Shown here: positions 35,757-44,691 of the stretch, one piece after another
How the letters are laid out: each line of letters starts with the position of its first letter
How positions within the stretch are numbered: position 1 is the stretch's first letter
Assembly: GCF_009903685.1 (NCBI RefSeq)
Contig: NZ_JAAABI010000002.1
Span: forward strand, 372,001-436,000
Origin: Flagellimonas ochracea
GTDB lineage: Bacteria; Bacteroidota; Bacteroidia; Flavobacteriales; Flavobacteriaceae
Length of the DNA: 64,000 nt
Direction of reading: 5' to 3'
Program-made: the position numbers and the translations under genes
Notes under the pieces: generated by a model
What the model saw: the letters and a program-made list of their open reading frames with translations, nothing else
The model's database searches: none
Told to the model about the DNA's origin: nothing

Positions 35757-36653
35757 ATGGAACATTTAGAACTAAGAAATATAACATACGGGTTTGCAAA
35801 AGATTTTAAACACGACCCACAACTTAGAGCGAGTTTCAATAAACTTACCCAAGCCACATATGGCTTTGATATGGAGTATTCTTATTTAAGTGGTTACTGG
35901 AGCGATAATTATATTCCGTACTCTTTATTGCTCGATAATGAGATTATATCAAATGTTTCCATAAATAAAATGGAGTTTCTCATAGGAAAAGAGAAGAAGC
36001 TGGGTCTTCAAATAGGTACAGTTATGACAGACACTGCGCACCGTAACCAAGGGCTCAACAGATACCTGATGGAACGAGTGCTCAAAGAATGGAAACAGCA
36101 GTCCGATTTTATTTATCTTTTTGCCAATGACAGTGTTCTTGATTTCTATCCGAAGTTTAATTTCGAGCTTGTAGAGCAGTACCAATGCTCAAAAGCATTA
36201 GATATTTCTACTAAGTCATCATCGTTAAAAAAACTCAACATGGCAGATGATCAGGACAAGAAATTATTGGAACAAACCATAGACGATTCAATTCCTATGG
36301 CAAAGTTATCGATGCGAAATAATGCTGCTTTAATCATGTTTTCTTGCATGACGTTTAAACAAAATAGCATTTACTACCTTGAAAATCTCCTAACGATTAT
36401 TTTAGCAGATATTGAAGGTGAAACGCTGTACTTGCACGATGTATTTTCTAAAGGACCCGTTGACTTGAACAACGTAATTAAGTTGATTGCCGATAATACT
36501 GTAAAACGAGTAGTGCTGGGGTTTACTCCGTTGGATGAGACTGGCTATGAAAGAAGTTTATTAAAGCCAGATGACACGCTATTTGTGCTAAAAGACCAAG
36601 TTGATTTTTTCAAAAACAAAAAATGGATGTTCCCGGTTTTATCACATGCTTGA
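35757..36653 (+). CDS. GNAT family N-acetyltransferase
   Basis: The 298-residue protein has a GNAT domain at about 20-140, with the acetyl-CoA-binding block LQIGTVMTDTAHRNQGLNRY and strand FIYLFANDSVLDFYPKFNFE. A C-terminal half of about 150 residues (ALIMFSCMTFKQNSIYYLEN onward) looks like a second, degenerate GNAT lobe. The substrate is unknown. It is probably co-transcribed with the PfkB kinase. Confidence 0.75.
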   Translation: MEHLELRNITYGFAKDFKHDPQLRASFNKLTQATYGFDMEYSYLSGYWSDNYIPYSLLLDNEIISNVSINKMEFLIGKEKKLGLQIGTVMTDTAHRNQGLNRYLMERVLKEWKQQSDFIYLFANDSVLDFYPKFNFELVEQYQCSKALDISTKSSSLKKLNMADDQDKKLLEQTIDDSIPMAKLSMRNNAALIMFSCMTFKQNSIYYLENLLTIILADIEGETLYLHDVFSKGPVDLNNVIKLIADNTVKRVVLGFTPLDETGYERSLLKPDDTLFVLKDQVDFFKNKKWMFPVLSHA

Positions 36654-36854
36654 AAAATTTTATCCCAAACCTTGTAAAAACAGCTATCCGCAAAATAAAT
36701 GTGGGGTATGGGTTGATAATGCTGAATTTTTGTGGCCATAACAGTTCGCGGAACATATACTGGGCAGGGCATTCTTTAGCTTTGAACTGCCACCTGAGTA
36801 TTATAAAAAAACTATACCAATAAGTTGCCCCCAACCCTTAAAAGGATCCGTTTG

Positions 36855-37406
36855 ATGAAAATTTTACTTTTTGGCGCTTCGGGAACGGGAACAACGACCC
36901 TGGGCATGGAAATTGCGAAGAGGACTGATTTCAAGCACTTAGACATTGACGACTATTACTGGAAAAAAACAGACCCGCCCTTCCAAGAAAAAATACTGTT
37001 AACCGAACGTAACGCAAATCTCAAAGCTGACTTCAAAAAATACGGGAATGTCGTTGTTAGTGGTTCGCTGGTAAGTTGGGGGAAAGAATGGGAATCCGCG
37101 TTCGATATGGCTGTTTTTATGCGATTAGAAAACACCGAGAGAATGCAGCGCTTGAAAAAAAGGGAAAAGGAACGCTATGGGGAAAAGCTATTGACCGACG
37201 AAAAAACCCGTCAGATCTCAAAGAACTTTTTGGAGTGGGCAAACCAATACGAAAATCCGAAATTTACTGGCAGGTCTTTGAAAGTCCACATGAAGTGGAT
37301 GGAATCACTCGGTTGTGAGGTGCTCAAGATGGACGGTCAAATGGAAATCGGGGAGAAAACAAACATTTTGCTACAGAGAATCAAAGCTAAAGGCTATGAT
37401 TTTTAG
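36855..37406 (+). CDS. Small P-loop kinase-like protein
   Basis: The 183-residue protein opens with MKILLFGASGTGTTTLGMEI (Walker A GASGTGTT) and then HLDIDDYYWKKTDPPFQ, as in adenylate-kinase-like and topology-modulation-type P-loop proteins. It also has a lid-like basic stretch (RMQRLKKREKERYGEKLL). It probably phosphorylates a small molecule. The longer frame from 36825 adds ten residues before the P-loop, against family length, so ATG 36855 is preferred. Confidence 0.75.
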   Translation: MKILLFGASGTGTTTLGMEIAKRTDFKHLDIDDYYWKKTDPPFQEKILLTERNANLKADFKKYGNVVVSGSLVSWGKEWESAFDMAVFMRLENTERMQRLKKREKERYGEKLLTDEKTRQISKNFLEWANQYENPKFTGRSLKVHMKWMESLGCEVLKMDGQMEIGEKTNILLQRIKAKGYDF

Positions 37407-37529
37407 TATCGATTGGACCGGTGACCCGTGGATGGATATGTTCAAAAATACCCGAGGCCTTCCACGGTCCAAATCAATATGCAGCGCATAAACTTAGTTA
37501 CAATTAGAAAAAACAAATAAGGCACATAC

Positions 37530-38006
37530 GTGAATCCAAGAATTGAACATTTAAAAAAGAAAAAATTAATCGGTCTCAATGTAAAAATGAGTTTGACGGA
37601 CAATAGAACAGGACAGCTTTGGAGGCAATTTTCACCTAGGGTAAAAGAAGTACAAAACAGGGTCGCCGACGATAAGATCTCCCTACAGATCTACCCGCCA
37701 TCCTATTTCGAACAGTTCAAGCCAACTACTGAGTTTGAAAAGTGGGCAACGGTAGAGGTGACGGATTTCCAAGAAATTCCAAATGGGATGAAGACCTTAA
37801 TTGTCAATGGAGGGCTTTATGCGGTATTTGATTACAAAGGCCCGAGTTCCGACATGTCCATATTCCAATACATCTTTTCGAAATGGCTACCCAGTTCAAA
37901 TTATGCTATTGACGACAGGCCCCATTTTGAGGTCTTGGGTTCACAATACAAAAATGACGACCTGGAATCAGAGGAAGAGATTTGGATTCCGATAAGGCAA
38001 AAATGA
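37530..38006 (+). CDS. GyrI-like effector-binding domain protein
   Basis: The 158-residue protein is a stand-alone GyrI-like/AraC effector-binding domain: RIEHLKKKKLIGLNVKMSLT, a central WATVEVTDFQEIPNGM, VNGGLYAVFDYKGPSSDM and the C-terminal DDRPHFEVLG...EEEIWIPIRQK. Such domains bind hydrophobic small molecules. The start is a GTG; no ATG is suitably placed. A Crp/Fnr gene follows 95 bases downstream. Confidence 0.82.
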   Translation: MNPRIEHLKKKKLIGLNVKMSLTDNRTGQLWRQFSPRVKEVQNRVADDKISLQIYPPSYFEQFKPTTEFEKWATVEVTDFQEIPNGMKTLIVNGGLYAVFDYKGPSSDMSIFQYIFSKWLPSSNYAIDDRPHFEVLGSQYKNDDLESEEEIWIPIRQK

Positions 38007-38101
38007 ATCCGGCTCATACTATTCTATGCGAAAATCATGTCTGGCAAAAGCTGCTTTTGCGGCATATCCAATCTGTTGGGCAAAAACAAAAAATCTAAGA
38101 A

Positions 38102-38665
38102 ATGGAAAGGCTATATCAACATTTTGAAAGTTACATAAGACTTTCCAAACCATTAAAATCAGAATTGAACAATCGCTTAAAATCAAAAACCTTTGCCAAA
38201 GGGGAGTTGATTTTAGACGCAAGCCAGGTCTGTAAGGAAAGCTATTTTATCCAACAGGGGATTTTAAGAGCCTATTTTTTGAAGGATGGCAAAGAAGTAA
38301 GTGAGTTTTTCTGTGGCACAAATGAATGGATGAATTCGCCCAAAAGCTATATGCAACAAACCACAGATATTTACTATATAGATGCCATTGAGGAAACAAG
38401 CACTCTTTCATTAAATGTAAATGATCTGGTTTTTCTTTTTGATAATTTTCCTGAAATGGAACGTTATGCGCGATTGTCCATGGGAAGTGTTTTTGGTCAT
38501 TTAATGGAGCGAATCGCATCCATGCGCTTTACGTCTGCCAAAGAGCGCTATCTTAATTTCAAACAGATATATGCCGACATTTATCCAAGAATACCTCTTG
38601 GCATGGTGGCATCCTATCTGGGAATCACACAAGAGACCTTAAGTAGAATACGTGCCGAAAAATGA
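38102..38665 (+). CDS. Crp/Fnr family transcriptional regulator
   Basis: The 187-residue protein has a cNMP-binding-like roll (KTFAKGELILDASQVCKESY, FIQQGILRAYFLKDGKEVSE) and a winged helix (LGMVASYLGITQETLSRIRA). It is the second of three members of this family in region B. The ending ITQETLSRIRAEK is typical for the compact Bacteroidota members. The thioester-hydrolase-like gene follows 68 bases downstream and may be a target. Confidence 0.85.
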   Translation: MERLYQHFESYIRLSKPLKSELNNRLKSKTFAKGELILDASQVCKESYFIQQGILRAYFLKDGKEVSEFFCGTNEWMNSPKSYMQQTTDIYYIDAIEETSTLSLNVNDLVFLFDNFPEMERYARLSMGSVFGHLMERIASMRFTSAKERYLNFKQIYADIYPRIPLGMVASYLGITQETLSRIRAEK

Positions 38666-38733
38666 TTTTTTGACATAGGTCAAAAATTATCATGCCGGGA
38701 TTTTGGAATTTTGATGTTCAAATCTCCACCTAA

Positions 38734-39597
38734 ATGAGGAAAAAAATTACAATATCCACAATCATTACTCTATCAATCATAATTGCGGGTTTGCTATATA
38801 TTTTTACCTATGTCCCAGATCTTTCTGACCAATATGGAATTGTTGAATCAAAATTGTATTTGGGAAATGCCGTAAAACAACCATTGGTCGTTGCCTTCGG
38901 TGGCGGTGATGGCGGCAATGATTGGACTAGAAATTACCTAAAAGGAAAACGTGATAGTCTAAATCAAAAAGGTTATGCTTTGTTAGCCATTGGTTATTTC
39001 AAATCAAGTGGAACCTCTAGGCATTTAGACCGCATTTCACTCAATGCCATACGAGACACCATTTTAGCTGTTGCACAACACCCTAAGATTGATAGTTCAA
39101 AAATAGTACTCATGGGAGGTTCACGGGGTGGTGAACTTGTGCTAAATCTAGCTTGCAGATATCCAGAGTTCAGTGGTGTCATAGCGATGTCGGCACCCCA
39201 TGTTAGCTTCCCCGCCATAACTTGGACAGCAAACACTTCTTCTTGGATGTACAATGACAAGGAAGTCCCCTATGTGCCTGCGCCATTTGAAACGATCTCG
39301 CCAGCTTTAAAAGGAGATTTATATACTGCACATGCTATGATGCTCGAGGATAAAGAAGCTGCAAAAAAAGCGGAAATACAAGTGGAGAACATCAATGGGG
39401 CCATTTTGATTTTATCCGGTAAAAACGATGAACTATGGCCAGCATCCGAAATGTCATCGCAAATCATCAATCGATTAAGGGAAAATGATTTTAAGCATTA
39501 TTATCAACATATTCAACTTGATGGTGGACATATAGCGCCATTGGAACATTTTGATCTTGTCTATGATTTTCTTGAACGTCATTTCAAAATTGAATAG
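38734..39597 (+). CDS. Acyl-CoA thioester hydrolase/BAAT-like alpha/beta hydrolase
   Basis: The 287-residue protein has an N-terminal membrane anchor (ISTIITLSIIIAGLLYIFTY) and an alpha/beta hydrolase fold: PLVVAFGGGDGGNDW as the oxyanion-strand motif, nucleophile elbow MGGSRGGEL, ILSGKNDELWPASEMS with the acidic residue, and GGHIAPLEH for the catalytic His. This matches BAAT/acyl-CoA thioester hydrolase C-terminal domain proteins. The true substrate is unknown. Confidence 0.75.
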   Translation: MRKKITISTIITLSIIIAGLLYIFTYVPDLSDQYGIVESKLYLGNAVKQPLVVAFGGGDGGNDWTRNYLKGKRDSLNQKGYALLAIGYFKSSGTSRHLDRISLNAIRDTILAVAQHPKIDSSKIVLMGGSRGGELVLNLACRYPEFSGVIAMSAPHVSFPAITWTANTSSWMYNDKEVPYVPAPFETISPALKGDLYTAHAMMLEDKEAAKKAEIQVENINGAILILSGKNDELWPASEMSSQIINRLRENDFKHYYQHIQLDGGHIAPLEHFDLVYDFLERHFKIE

Positions 39598-39605
39598 GGG
39601 CCGAA

Positions 39606-40187
39606 CTATTGCAACCCCTCACCCAGTAAATAGACTTTGGTAAGCCACTTTTCTCTAAATTCTTCTTTGGACTTGATGATCGGAGCTATGTAAGTCACCT
39701 TAACAGGTTTTATGCCGCAGAACTCAAGTGTTCCTTTCTTTAACTGATTGATAGCCGGGCTTCTCATGAACAATTTGTCATACCAACGTGGTGTGTCTGC
39801 TGTTATAATCAATCTAGCGGATTTGCCTTTGAATAGCTTTTTAGGAAAGACTTTACCCTCTTCAAATTTAAAAGCAATTTTTGGCAGAAATGTTCGGTCT
39901 ATAAAACCTTTCATCAGTGCTGGAGAACCATACCACCACATGGGGAAAACCCAAACCAGGTGGTCTGCCTTTTTTATTTTTGCTATTGCATTCTGTAAAT
40001 CAGGCTCCAGTTCTGAGTTGTACTGGTCTCCGGATTCTATGACAGGGTTAAAATCTAATTCATTCAGGTTGATTTGACTTATTTCAACATCATCTCTTTT
40101 TCGGGCTCCTTTTAAATAAGCCTCAGATAAGGCATAATTATAACTCTCTTTGTTTGGATGTCCGTTAATTATCAAAACGTGTTTCAT
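39606..40187 (-). CDS. NAD(P)H-dependent flavodoxin-fold oxidoreductase
   Basis: The 193-residue protein resembles MdaB/quinone reductase-type flavoproteins: VLIINGHPNKESYNYALSEA, then VFPMWWYGSPALMKGFIDRT for FMN/FAD binding and ITADTPRWYDKLFMRSP. It should reduce quinones or similar compounds by two electrons. It is convergent with the thioester-hydrolase-like gene (8-base gap) and downstream of a Crp/Fnr gene on its own strand, a possible regulator. Confidence 0.85.
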   Translation of the reverse strand: MKHVLIINGHPNKESYNYALSEAYLKGARKRDDVEISQINLNELDFNPVIESGDQYNSELEPDLQNAIAKIKKADHLVWVFPMWWYGSPALMKGFIDRTFLPKIAFKFEEGKVFPKKLFKGKSARLIITADTPRWYDKLFMRSPAINQLKKGTLEFCGIKPVKVTYIAPIIKSKEEFREKWLTKVYLLGEGLQ

Positions 40188-40243
40188 CTAATTATTTTTC
40201 TGCAAAGAACAGTACTACAAAACGCGTCTGAAAGGACATTTGT

Positions 40244-40876
40244 CTAATTCGTTACCGTGCGCCTTATACGGCTTAAATGGCGCTGCGTTATACCGAGATA
40301 AGAGGCTAGATAATTCAGAGGGATCAATTGCAGAAATTCGGGGTGATTGGCTTGCAGATTAAGGTACCGTATTTGAGCAGTTTCTTTCTGCAAAAGAAAA
40401 ATTCGCTTTTCTGTTTGCACAAATTCTTGCTCTGCAATCACTTTAAAAAGCTTGAGCCAGTTATAACTTGACTTCTCTAATGCCAAAACATCTTCTCTTG
40501 AGATGCTAAGTAAGACCGAATCCGTTAAGGCTTGTACATTCAGCACGGTTTTTCTTTGTGAGAGAAAAGAAGTGTATGCGCCTGTAAATTCATTGGCAAA
40601 TGAAAAGCAGTAGGTCACTTCCTCTGCGGAAGCAGTATGATAATAGGACCTGAGCAAACCAGAAAATACAAAGGCTATCTCCTTGCTCGTTTGGCCTTCC
40701 TGAATAAAAAGGTCGCCTTTTTTTAACCGCTTTTTGACCAATTTGCTTTCAAACAGATTGATTTCATCATCAGAGAGTATCTGGAATGATTTTAAGTATT
40801 CGTTCACGGAAGAATTCCGAGTAGCGACCGGTTCTAAATTGTCGCTTGCGCTAACAGTTTCCATGTTTTCTTTCAT
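40244..40876 (-). CDS. Crp/Fnr family transcriptional regulator
   Basis: The 210-residue protein has a longer N terminus than the other two region B members, a cNMP-like roll (KKGDLFIQEGQTSKEIAFVF, EVTYCFSFANEFTGAY) and a winged helix (LNYLASYLGITQRHLSRIRR). Met5 is a plausible alternative start. It is encoded 56 bases upstream of the oxidoreductase gene on the same strand, so it may control that gene. Confidence 0.85.
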   Translation of the reverse strand: MKENMETVSASDNLEPVATRNSSVNEYLKSFQILSDDEINLFESKLVKKRLKKGDLFIQEGQTSKEIAFVFSGLLRSYYHTASAEEVTYCFSFANEFTGAYTSFLSQRKTVLNVQALTDSVLLSISREDVLALEKSSYNWLKLFKVIAEQEFVQTEKRIFLLQKETAQIRYLNLQANHPEFLQLIPLNYLASYLGITQRHLSRIRRTVTN

Positions 40877-41001
40877 TTGCTGTAAGGCTATTGATCTTTA
40901 AAACTCTCAATTACAGGCCACATTAAAACTGGTAAAAACCAAGATTGGTGATCTGAGTTCTTTTTTTAGGTTTTTTGTTCTTGCATTTTTGCTGAGCCAA
41001 T

Positions 41002-41865
41002 TTATGTCATTTGATGCTCTTTATACCATTTTCTAAACCACTGACTGGCCTCCAACCAAGCATCTTCCTGCCAAAAATGACCGGCTTGCAAAGGATGGGT
41101 TTGGTGGTTGACAAACAATTTTTGAAACCTTTTTAAGGCCCCAGTTTTAAAGGCAAAATCTTTAGTGCCCCACAAGAACAGAACGGGAATATGCTCGATG
41201 GTCTTGAAATTATTTATGATTCTATTCTCAAAATCATATGCCTTTATCAATTCCCTGGGAAAAACAGAGGTTTGTTTACGCCTAGACCTTTTTTTGAACG
41301 GGGCAGCATACATGTTCAAAACTTCCTTCGGTACTTTATGGTAAAAACCAGCACGCATAAACAAACGCCAAACACCGTTAAAAGCATAGGCCATGGAACG
41401 TCCAATGAACCCGCCATTTAGCCTGCTAAAAAGTTCAAATCGCAATGAACCTTTCAAAGGCCAACCCCAGGTGTTGCCCAAGACCATACCTTTGATATTG
41501 GCAGGATTGCTGATTGCCAAATTCAACCCAATAGGCCCGCCCCAATCCTGGCAAATTAAAATGACATCCTTCAACTGTAGGTGATTAACAAACTCAATGA
41601 TCAGTTCGGCGTGTGAAGCTGCCCTAAAATCAAAACCCTTTGCTGGTTCTGATTTTCCGAATCCGCTTAAATCTGGTGCCACACATCTAAAATCGGAACT
41701 CAGTTCTTTGATCATATTTCTGTATAGAAAAGACCAGGTTGGATTTCCATGAAGCATTAAAATTACAGGTCCTTCGCCTTCATCAACATAGTGAAGTTTG
41801 GTCTCATCGCCTAAGAGCAAGTACTTACTTTCGAAAGGATATAGTTTTCGATTTATGTCGAACAT
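41002..41865 (-). CDS. Haloalkane dehalogenase-like alpha/beta hydrolase
   Basis: The 287-residue protein has HGNPTWSFLYRNMIKEL near the oxyanion hole and a nucleophile elbow CQDWGGPIGL, where Asp replaces the usual Ser. That is the hallmark of haloalkane dehalogenases. LFLWGTKDFAF may give the acid and QAGHFWQEDAW the catalytic His. It would hydrolyse carbon-halogen bonds, though some family members act on other substrates. Length fits the family. It lies 67 bases downstream of the NmrA gene on the same strand. Confidence 0.82.
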   Translation of the reverse strand: MFDINRKLYPFESKYLLLGDETKLHYVDEGEGPVILMLHGNPTWSFLYRNMIKELSSDFRCVAPDLSGFGKSEPAKGFDFRAASHAELIIEFVNHLQLKDVILICQDWGGPIGLNLAISNPANIKGMVLGNTWGWPLKGSLRFELFSRLNGGFIGRSMAYAFNGVWRLFMRAGFYHKVPKEVLNMYAAPFKKRSRRKQTSVFPRELIKAYDFENRIINNFKTIEHIPVLFLWGTKDFAFKTGALKRFQKLFVNHQTHPLQAGHFWQEDAWLEASQWFRKWYKEHQMT

Positions 41866-41932
41866 TTCTCATATTTTAATAGTTCTCCTGTGGTAATAAA
41901 AACATCTTCCATATATCTAAAAAAAAGAGATG

Positions 41933-43069
41933 TTACAATGCCGCAGATGGGAGTAGATCAATTTGCCCTTTAATGGAGGTATTTTTGACATTATAAGAGG
42001 TTTGCGTTCTTAGTTTTATCCAAGATTCGTTTTCAATTACCTGATTCATTCCATGTATAAAATTGGGAAAGTGTTGTTGCCTCTCAAAACTTGTTAAATC
42101 CGGGGTTTTTGTAAATGCAATTTTCATGAAGTTAAACAGAGCCTTCATTTTATTCGGGAAATTTTGATTGGCCTGCGGCATTTTCGAAACAGCTCTTCTT
42201 GCAATGGTCTCAAAGTCTTCAGGTTCTCTTCCGGTAAGTTCTTTGACAACATCGGTCACTCCACCATAGGCCATTACATTTTGTTCTACGTCTTTTAAAT
42301 AATAGATGATATTCGCATATTCATATATAGGGTATCCCATCGATTTTAATGATTTGAGTAGCATCTTCTCAGATATTTCCAGGATTTTGACCTTTCTTTT
42401 GAAAATTTTTGAAAAGGTATCCGCTACATCTTGTTGTGAGATGATCTTAGGGCCTGTGGGGCGATATGTTTTACCGTGATGCCCTGCCGGATCCTTCAAT
42501 ATATGGGCAACCACTCTTCCTTGATCTTCTTCAGACGGTGGAGGATTTAATCCCTTACCCTTTATACTGGTAGGCATAATTCCTAACTGAGCGATCATTT
42601 CGACCGTAAAGAAATAGGTAAAGGCAAACATTCCCGGGTTCACAAAGGTGTATTGAACTTTGCGATGCATTTTTACAATCTGATCCCCAAGCCATTGTTC
42701 TTTGGTGTTAATTGAGGGGTGGTCCTGACTCAAAAGCCATTGCGACATATACACTACATGTTCCACTGCAGATTCTTCGGCTGCAATTATGAATGCGATT
42801 GTTTTAAATAAAGTGTTCTTCGCAAAGGGTGGGCAGAAGTAAGCCCGATCAATTCCTTCCAGGGCTTTCTTGTTGTCTCGATAATCTTCGAGGTCTCCCA
42901 CAAAAATTTCTGCTCCCATTCGTTTCAATGCTAGGGCGTTCGGGTTTTGTGGGTTCCTTACCATGGCTCGAACTTGAAACCCTAATCGCAACAATTCTTT
43001 GGCAGCCGGTAATCCAGTATGACCATTTGCTGCGGTTATCAATATTTTTTTATCGGCTTGGGAATTCAT
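41933..43069 (-). CDS. NmrA-like NAD(P)-binding protein
   Basis: The 378-residue protein starts with a Rossmann motif ILITAANGHTGLPAAKELLR and RAMVRNPQNPNALALKRMGA, then VFVGDLED-like EIFVGDLEDYRDNKKAL. This is an atypical short-chain dehydrogenase of the NmrA group. The C-terminal ~90 residues beyond the fold are less conserved. It lies 30 bases after the carbonic anhydrase gene on the same strand, so the pair, and perhaps the dehalogenase, form an operon under the MarR site at 43700. Confidence 0.8.
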   Translation of the reverse strand: MNSQADKKILITAANGHTGLPAAKELLRLGFQVRAMVRNPQNPNALALKRMGAEIFVGDLEDYRDNKKALEGIDRAYFCPPFAKNTLFKTIAFIIAAEESAVEHVVYMSQWLLSQDHPSINTKEQWLGDQIVKMHRKVQYTFVNPGMFAFTYFFTVEMIAQLGIMPTSIKGKGLNPPPSEEDQGRVVAHILKDPAGHHGKTYRPTGPKIISQQDVADTFSKIFKRKVKILEISEKMLLKSLKSMGYPIYEYANIIYYLKDVEQNVMAYGGVTDVVKELTGREPEDFETIARRAVSKMPQANQNFPNKMKALFNFMKIAFTKTPDLTSFERQQHFPNFIHGMNQVIENESWIKLRTQTSYNVKNTSIKGQIDLLPSAAL

Positions 43070-43099
43070 TATTGTTCAATTTTAAATGTAGTTGTCAAA

Positions 43100-43663
43100 T
43101 TATTCATTTGGGGTTGCACGTCTTAAATCTTCCAATGTTGATGGGTTGATTGTCGTTTCAACACCTCCTGTTTTTACATCATAAATGCTTCCAGAAACAA
43201 TTATGTGATCCGGGAGTTCTTTTTTAGCATCTATTAATCGATTTAAATCTTCGGCCATGCTTTCTTCATGGTCATGAATGGCTATAGAAGCGACATCGAC
43301 CCCGGTCTTGTTTTTTAGTGCTTTTTGAAGCTCTGGGTTTGCAAATCTTTCGGCACCGCATTGGGTATGGTGTAGTATGACAACTTCAAAAGGTTCCTGC
43401 ACTCCTTTGGATTTATCCATCATAGCCGACATAAAGGCATATGAGGCGATTTCATCTATTGTTTCTTGAGTTACCCTTCCACCGGTATTTCTGATAACTA
43501 CAGAATCACCTAGACCAAGGTCAAAAATATGGGCGGGGTCCACACGAGAATCAGCACAGGTAAGAATCACCGTGCGGAGTTTAGGTAATATGGGCAGATC
43601 GGAATGGCCAAATTGATTTTTGAAATCTTGATTGCGATTAATTAACGTTTGTAAGTTTGACAT
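43100..43663 (-). CDS. Beta-type carbonic anhydrase
   Basis: The 187-residue protein has the zinc-site residues of beta carbonic anhydrases: TCADSRVDPAHIFDLGLGD (Cys and the Asp-Arg dyad), then VILHHTQCGAERF (His and Cys). It interconverts CO2 and bicarbonate. Length is at the short end for the family. The operator-like palindrome at 43700-43713 lies just upstream, between this gene and the MarR gene. Confidence 0.88.
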   Translation of the reverse strand: MSNLQTLINRNQDFKNQFGHSDLPILPKLRTVILTCADSRVDPAHIFDLGLGDSVVIRNTGGRVTQETIDEIASYAFMSAMMDKSKGVQEPFEVVILHHTQCGAERFANPELQKALKNKTGVDVASIAIHDHEESMAEDLNRLIDAKKELPDHIIVSGSIYDVKTGGVETTINPSTLEDLRRATPNE

Positions 43664-43699
43664 GAAATTTGTTCAGAGTTAATTGTACTAATCCAATAA

Positions 43700-43713
43700 G
43701 TTGTATATACAAC
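43700..43713. promoter_or_regulatory. MarR operator-like palindrome 1
   Basis: GTTGTATATACAAC is a perfect 14-bp palindrome 37 bases upstream of the carbonic anhydrase start. A near-identical site is upstream of the MarR gene at 44151-44164. Size and placement match MarR-type operators. Confidence 0.65.
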
Positions 43714-43727
43714 ATATATGGAAATTT

Positions 43728-44132
43728 TTATATCATTTTTTGTTCTAGTTTCGATAACCACTCAACTCCTTGGTTTGAGAATTGTTCGGTAAGTTGGTCC
43801 ATGGCTTCTTCCCATACAGGAATGAGCACTTTGACAAATTCTTGTCCTGTCTTGGTTAATTCCAATAAGGGCCTATAGTCACTTGATCTTTTTACCCAAT
43901 CATTTTTAACCATTAGACGAATACTTCTGCTTATCGAAGAACGTTCTAACCCCAACATTTCTCCTAACTTTCCTTGTTCAAGTAGACCATTTTGGTGTAA
44001 AGCAAAGAGGATAGTCAACTGATTTTCGGAAATCCCAAATGCTTTAAGCTTTGATCGGTATACATTATCAATGATGCGCGATAATTTGCGCACCCTAAAG
44101 CCCAAACATTGATGTAATTGATACTTCACCAT
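43728..44132 (-). CDS. MarR family transcriptional regulator
   Basis: The 134-residue protein has a MarR winged helix: FGISENQLTILFALHQNGLL, GKLGEMLGLERSSISRSIRL and the wing KNDWVKRSSDYRPLLELT. It should bind the two palindromes that flank the gene (43700-43713 and 44151-44164), repressing itself and the carbonic anhydrase/NmrA genes downstream on the same strand. The inducer is unknown. Confidence 0.85.
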   Translation of the reverse strand: MVKYQLHQCLGFRVRKLSRIIDNVYRSKLKAFGISENQLTILFALHQNGLLEQGKLGEMLGLERSSISRSIRLMVKNDWVKRSSDYRPLLELTKTGQEFVKVLIPVWEEAMDQLTEQFSNQGVEWLSKLEQKMI

Positions 44133-44150
44133 TCAAATGTAAACCTAAAA

Positions 44151-44164
44151 GTTGTGTATACAAC
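44151..44164. promoter_or_regulatory. MarR operator-like palindrome 2
   Basis: GTTGTGTATACAAC lies 18 bases upstream of the MarR start and differs from site 1 at one base. It would give autoregulation. Confidence 0.65.
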
Positions 44165-44608
44165 ATAATTAACATTTTTTTATACCTCTCCTAATATCAA
44201 ATCAATACGTAGTATGTCTTTATTATTGTATTTACAAATACTTTGATGCATAGAGGTTTGTGCTATTGCTCTTCTCAACAGTTTTTAGTGAACTATTTGT
44301 GGTTGGCGATTTCTATCCAATTTCATAGGTTTTAGACTCCAAAAAATTTTCTGCAAAGGTTTTGAACGTCTTGGAAAATGCCCTTGTGATGTTCAAGATT
44401 CCTTAGATAAAGGTCATGAATTGTGAAATCATTTAAGGTCGAATTTAGGCTATCTATAATTTTGGGCCAATCCTTTTGTTGATCGAATATCAAAGAATTA
44501 AATACTGGGGATAAATAATTGTAGTTCCAACAATTATTTCAAGTTCTATCACTGGATAAATTATAGTTATATTTAATAACAAATAAGTTCATTTAAAATC
44601 CAACATAG

Positions 44609-44630
44609 TTTCGGTGAGTTTTTCGGTGAG
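44609..44630 (+). repeat. Tandem TTTCGGTGAG repeat near the right att copy
   Basis: TTTCGGTGAG occurs at 44609-44618 and again at 44621-44630, 62 bases before att core copy 3. Its layout (two 10-mers with 12-base periodicity) resembles the arm repeats of island A but the sequence differs, as expected if region B was inserted by another integrase. Confidence 0.5.
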
Positions 44631-44691
44631 CAATCCAGCTTGACGACTTACAAAACACTGAAAATGATTTAAATATGAGAATAGTTAAGTC

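Noticed and set aside
36655-36854. Imperfect hairpin after the GNAT gene as a possible integron attC site
   Set aside because: No core RYYYAAC/GTTRRRY ends could be placed and no integron integrase is in the window. A 66-codon frame there has no support as a gene.
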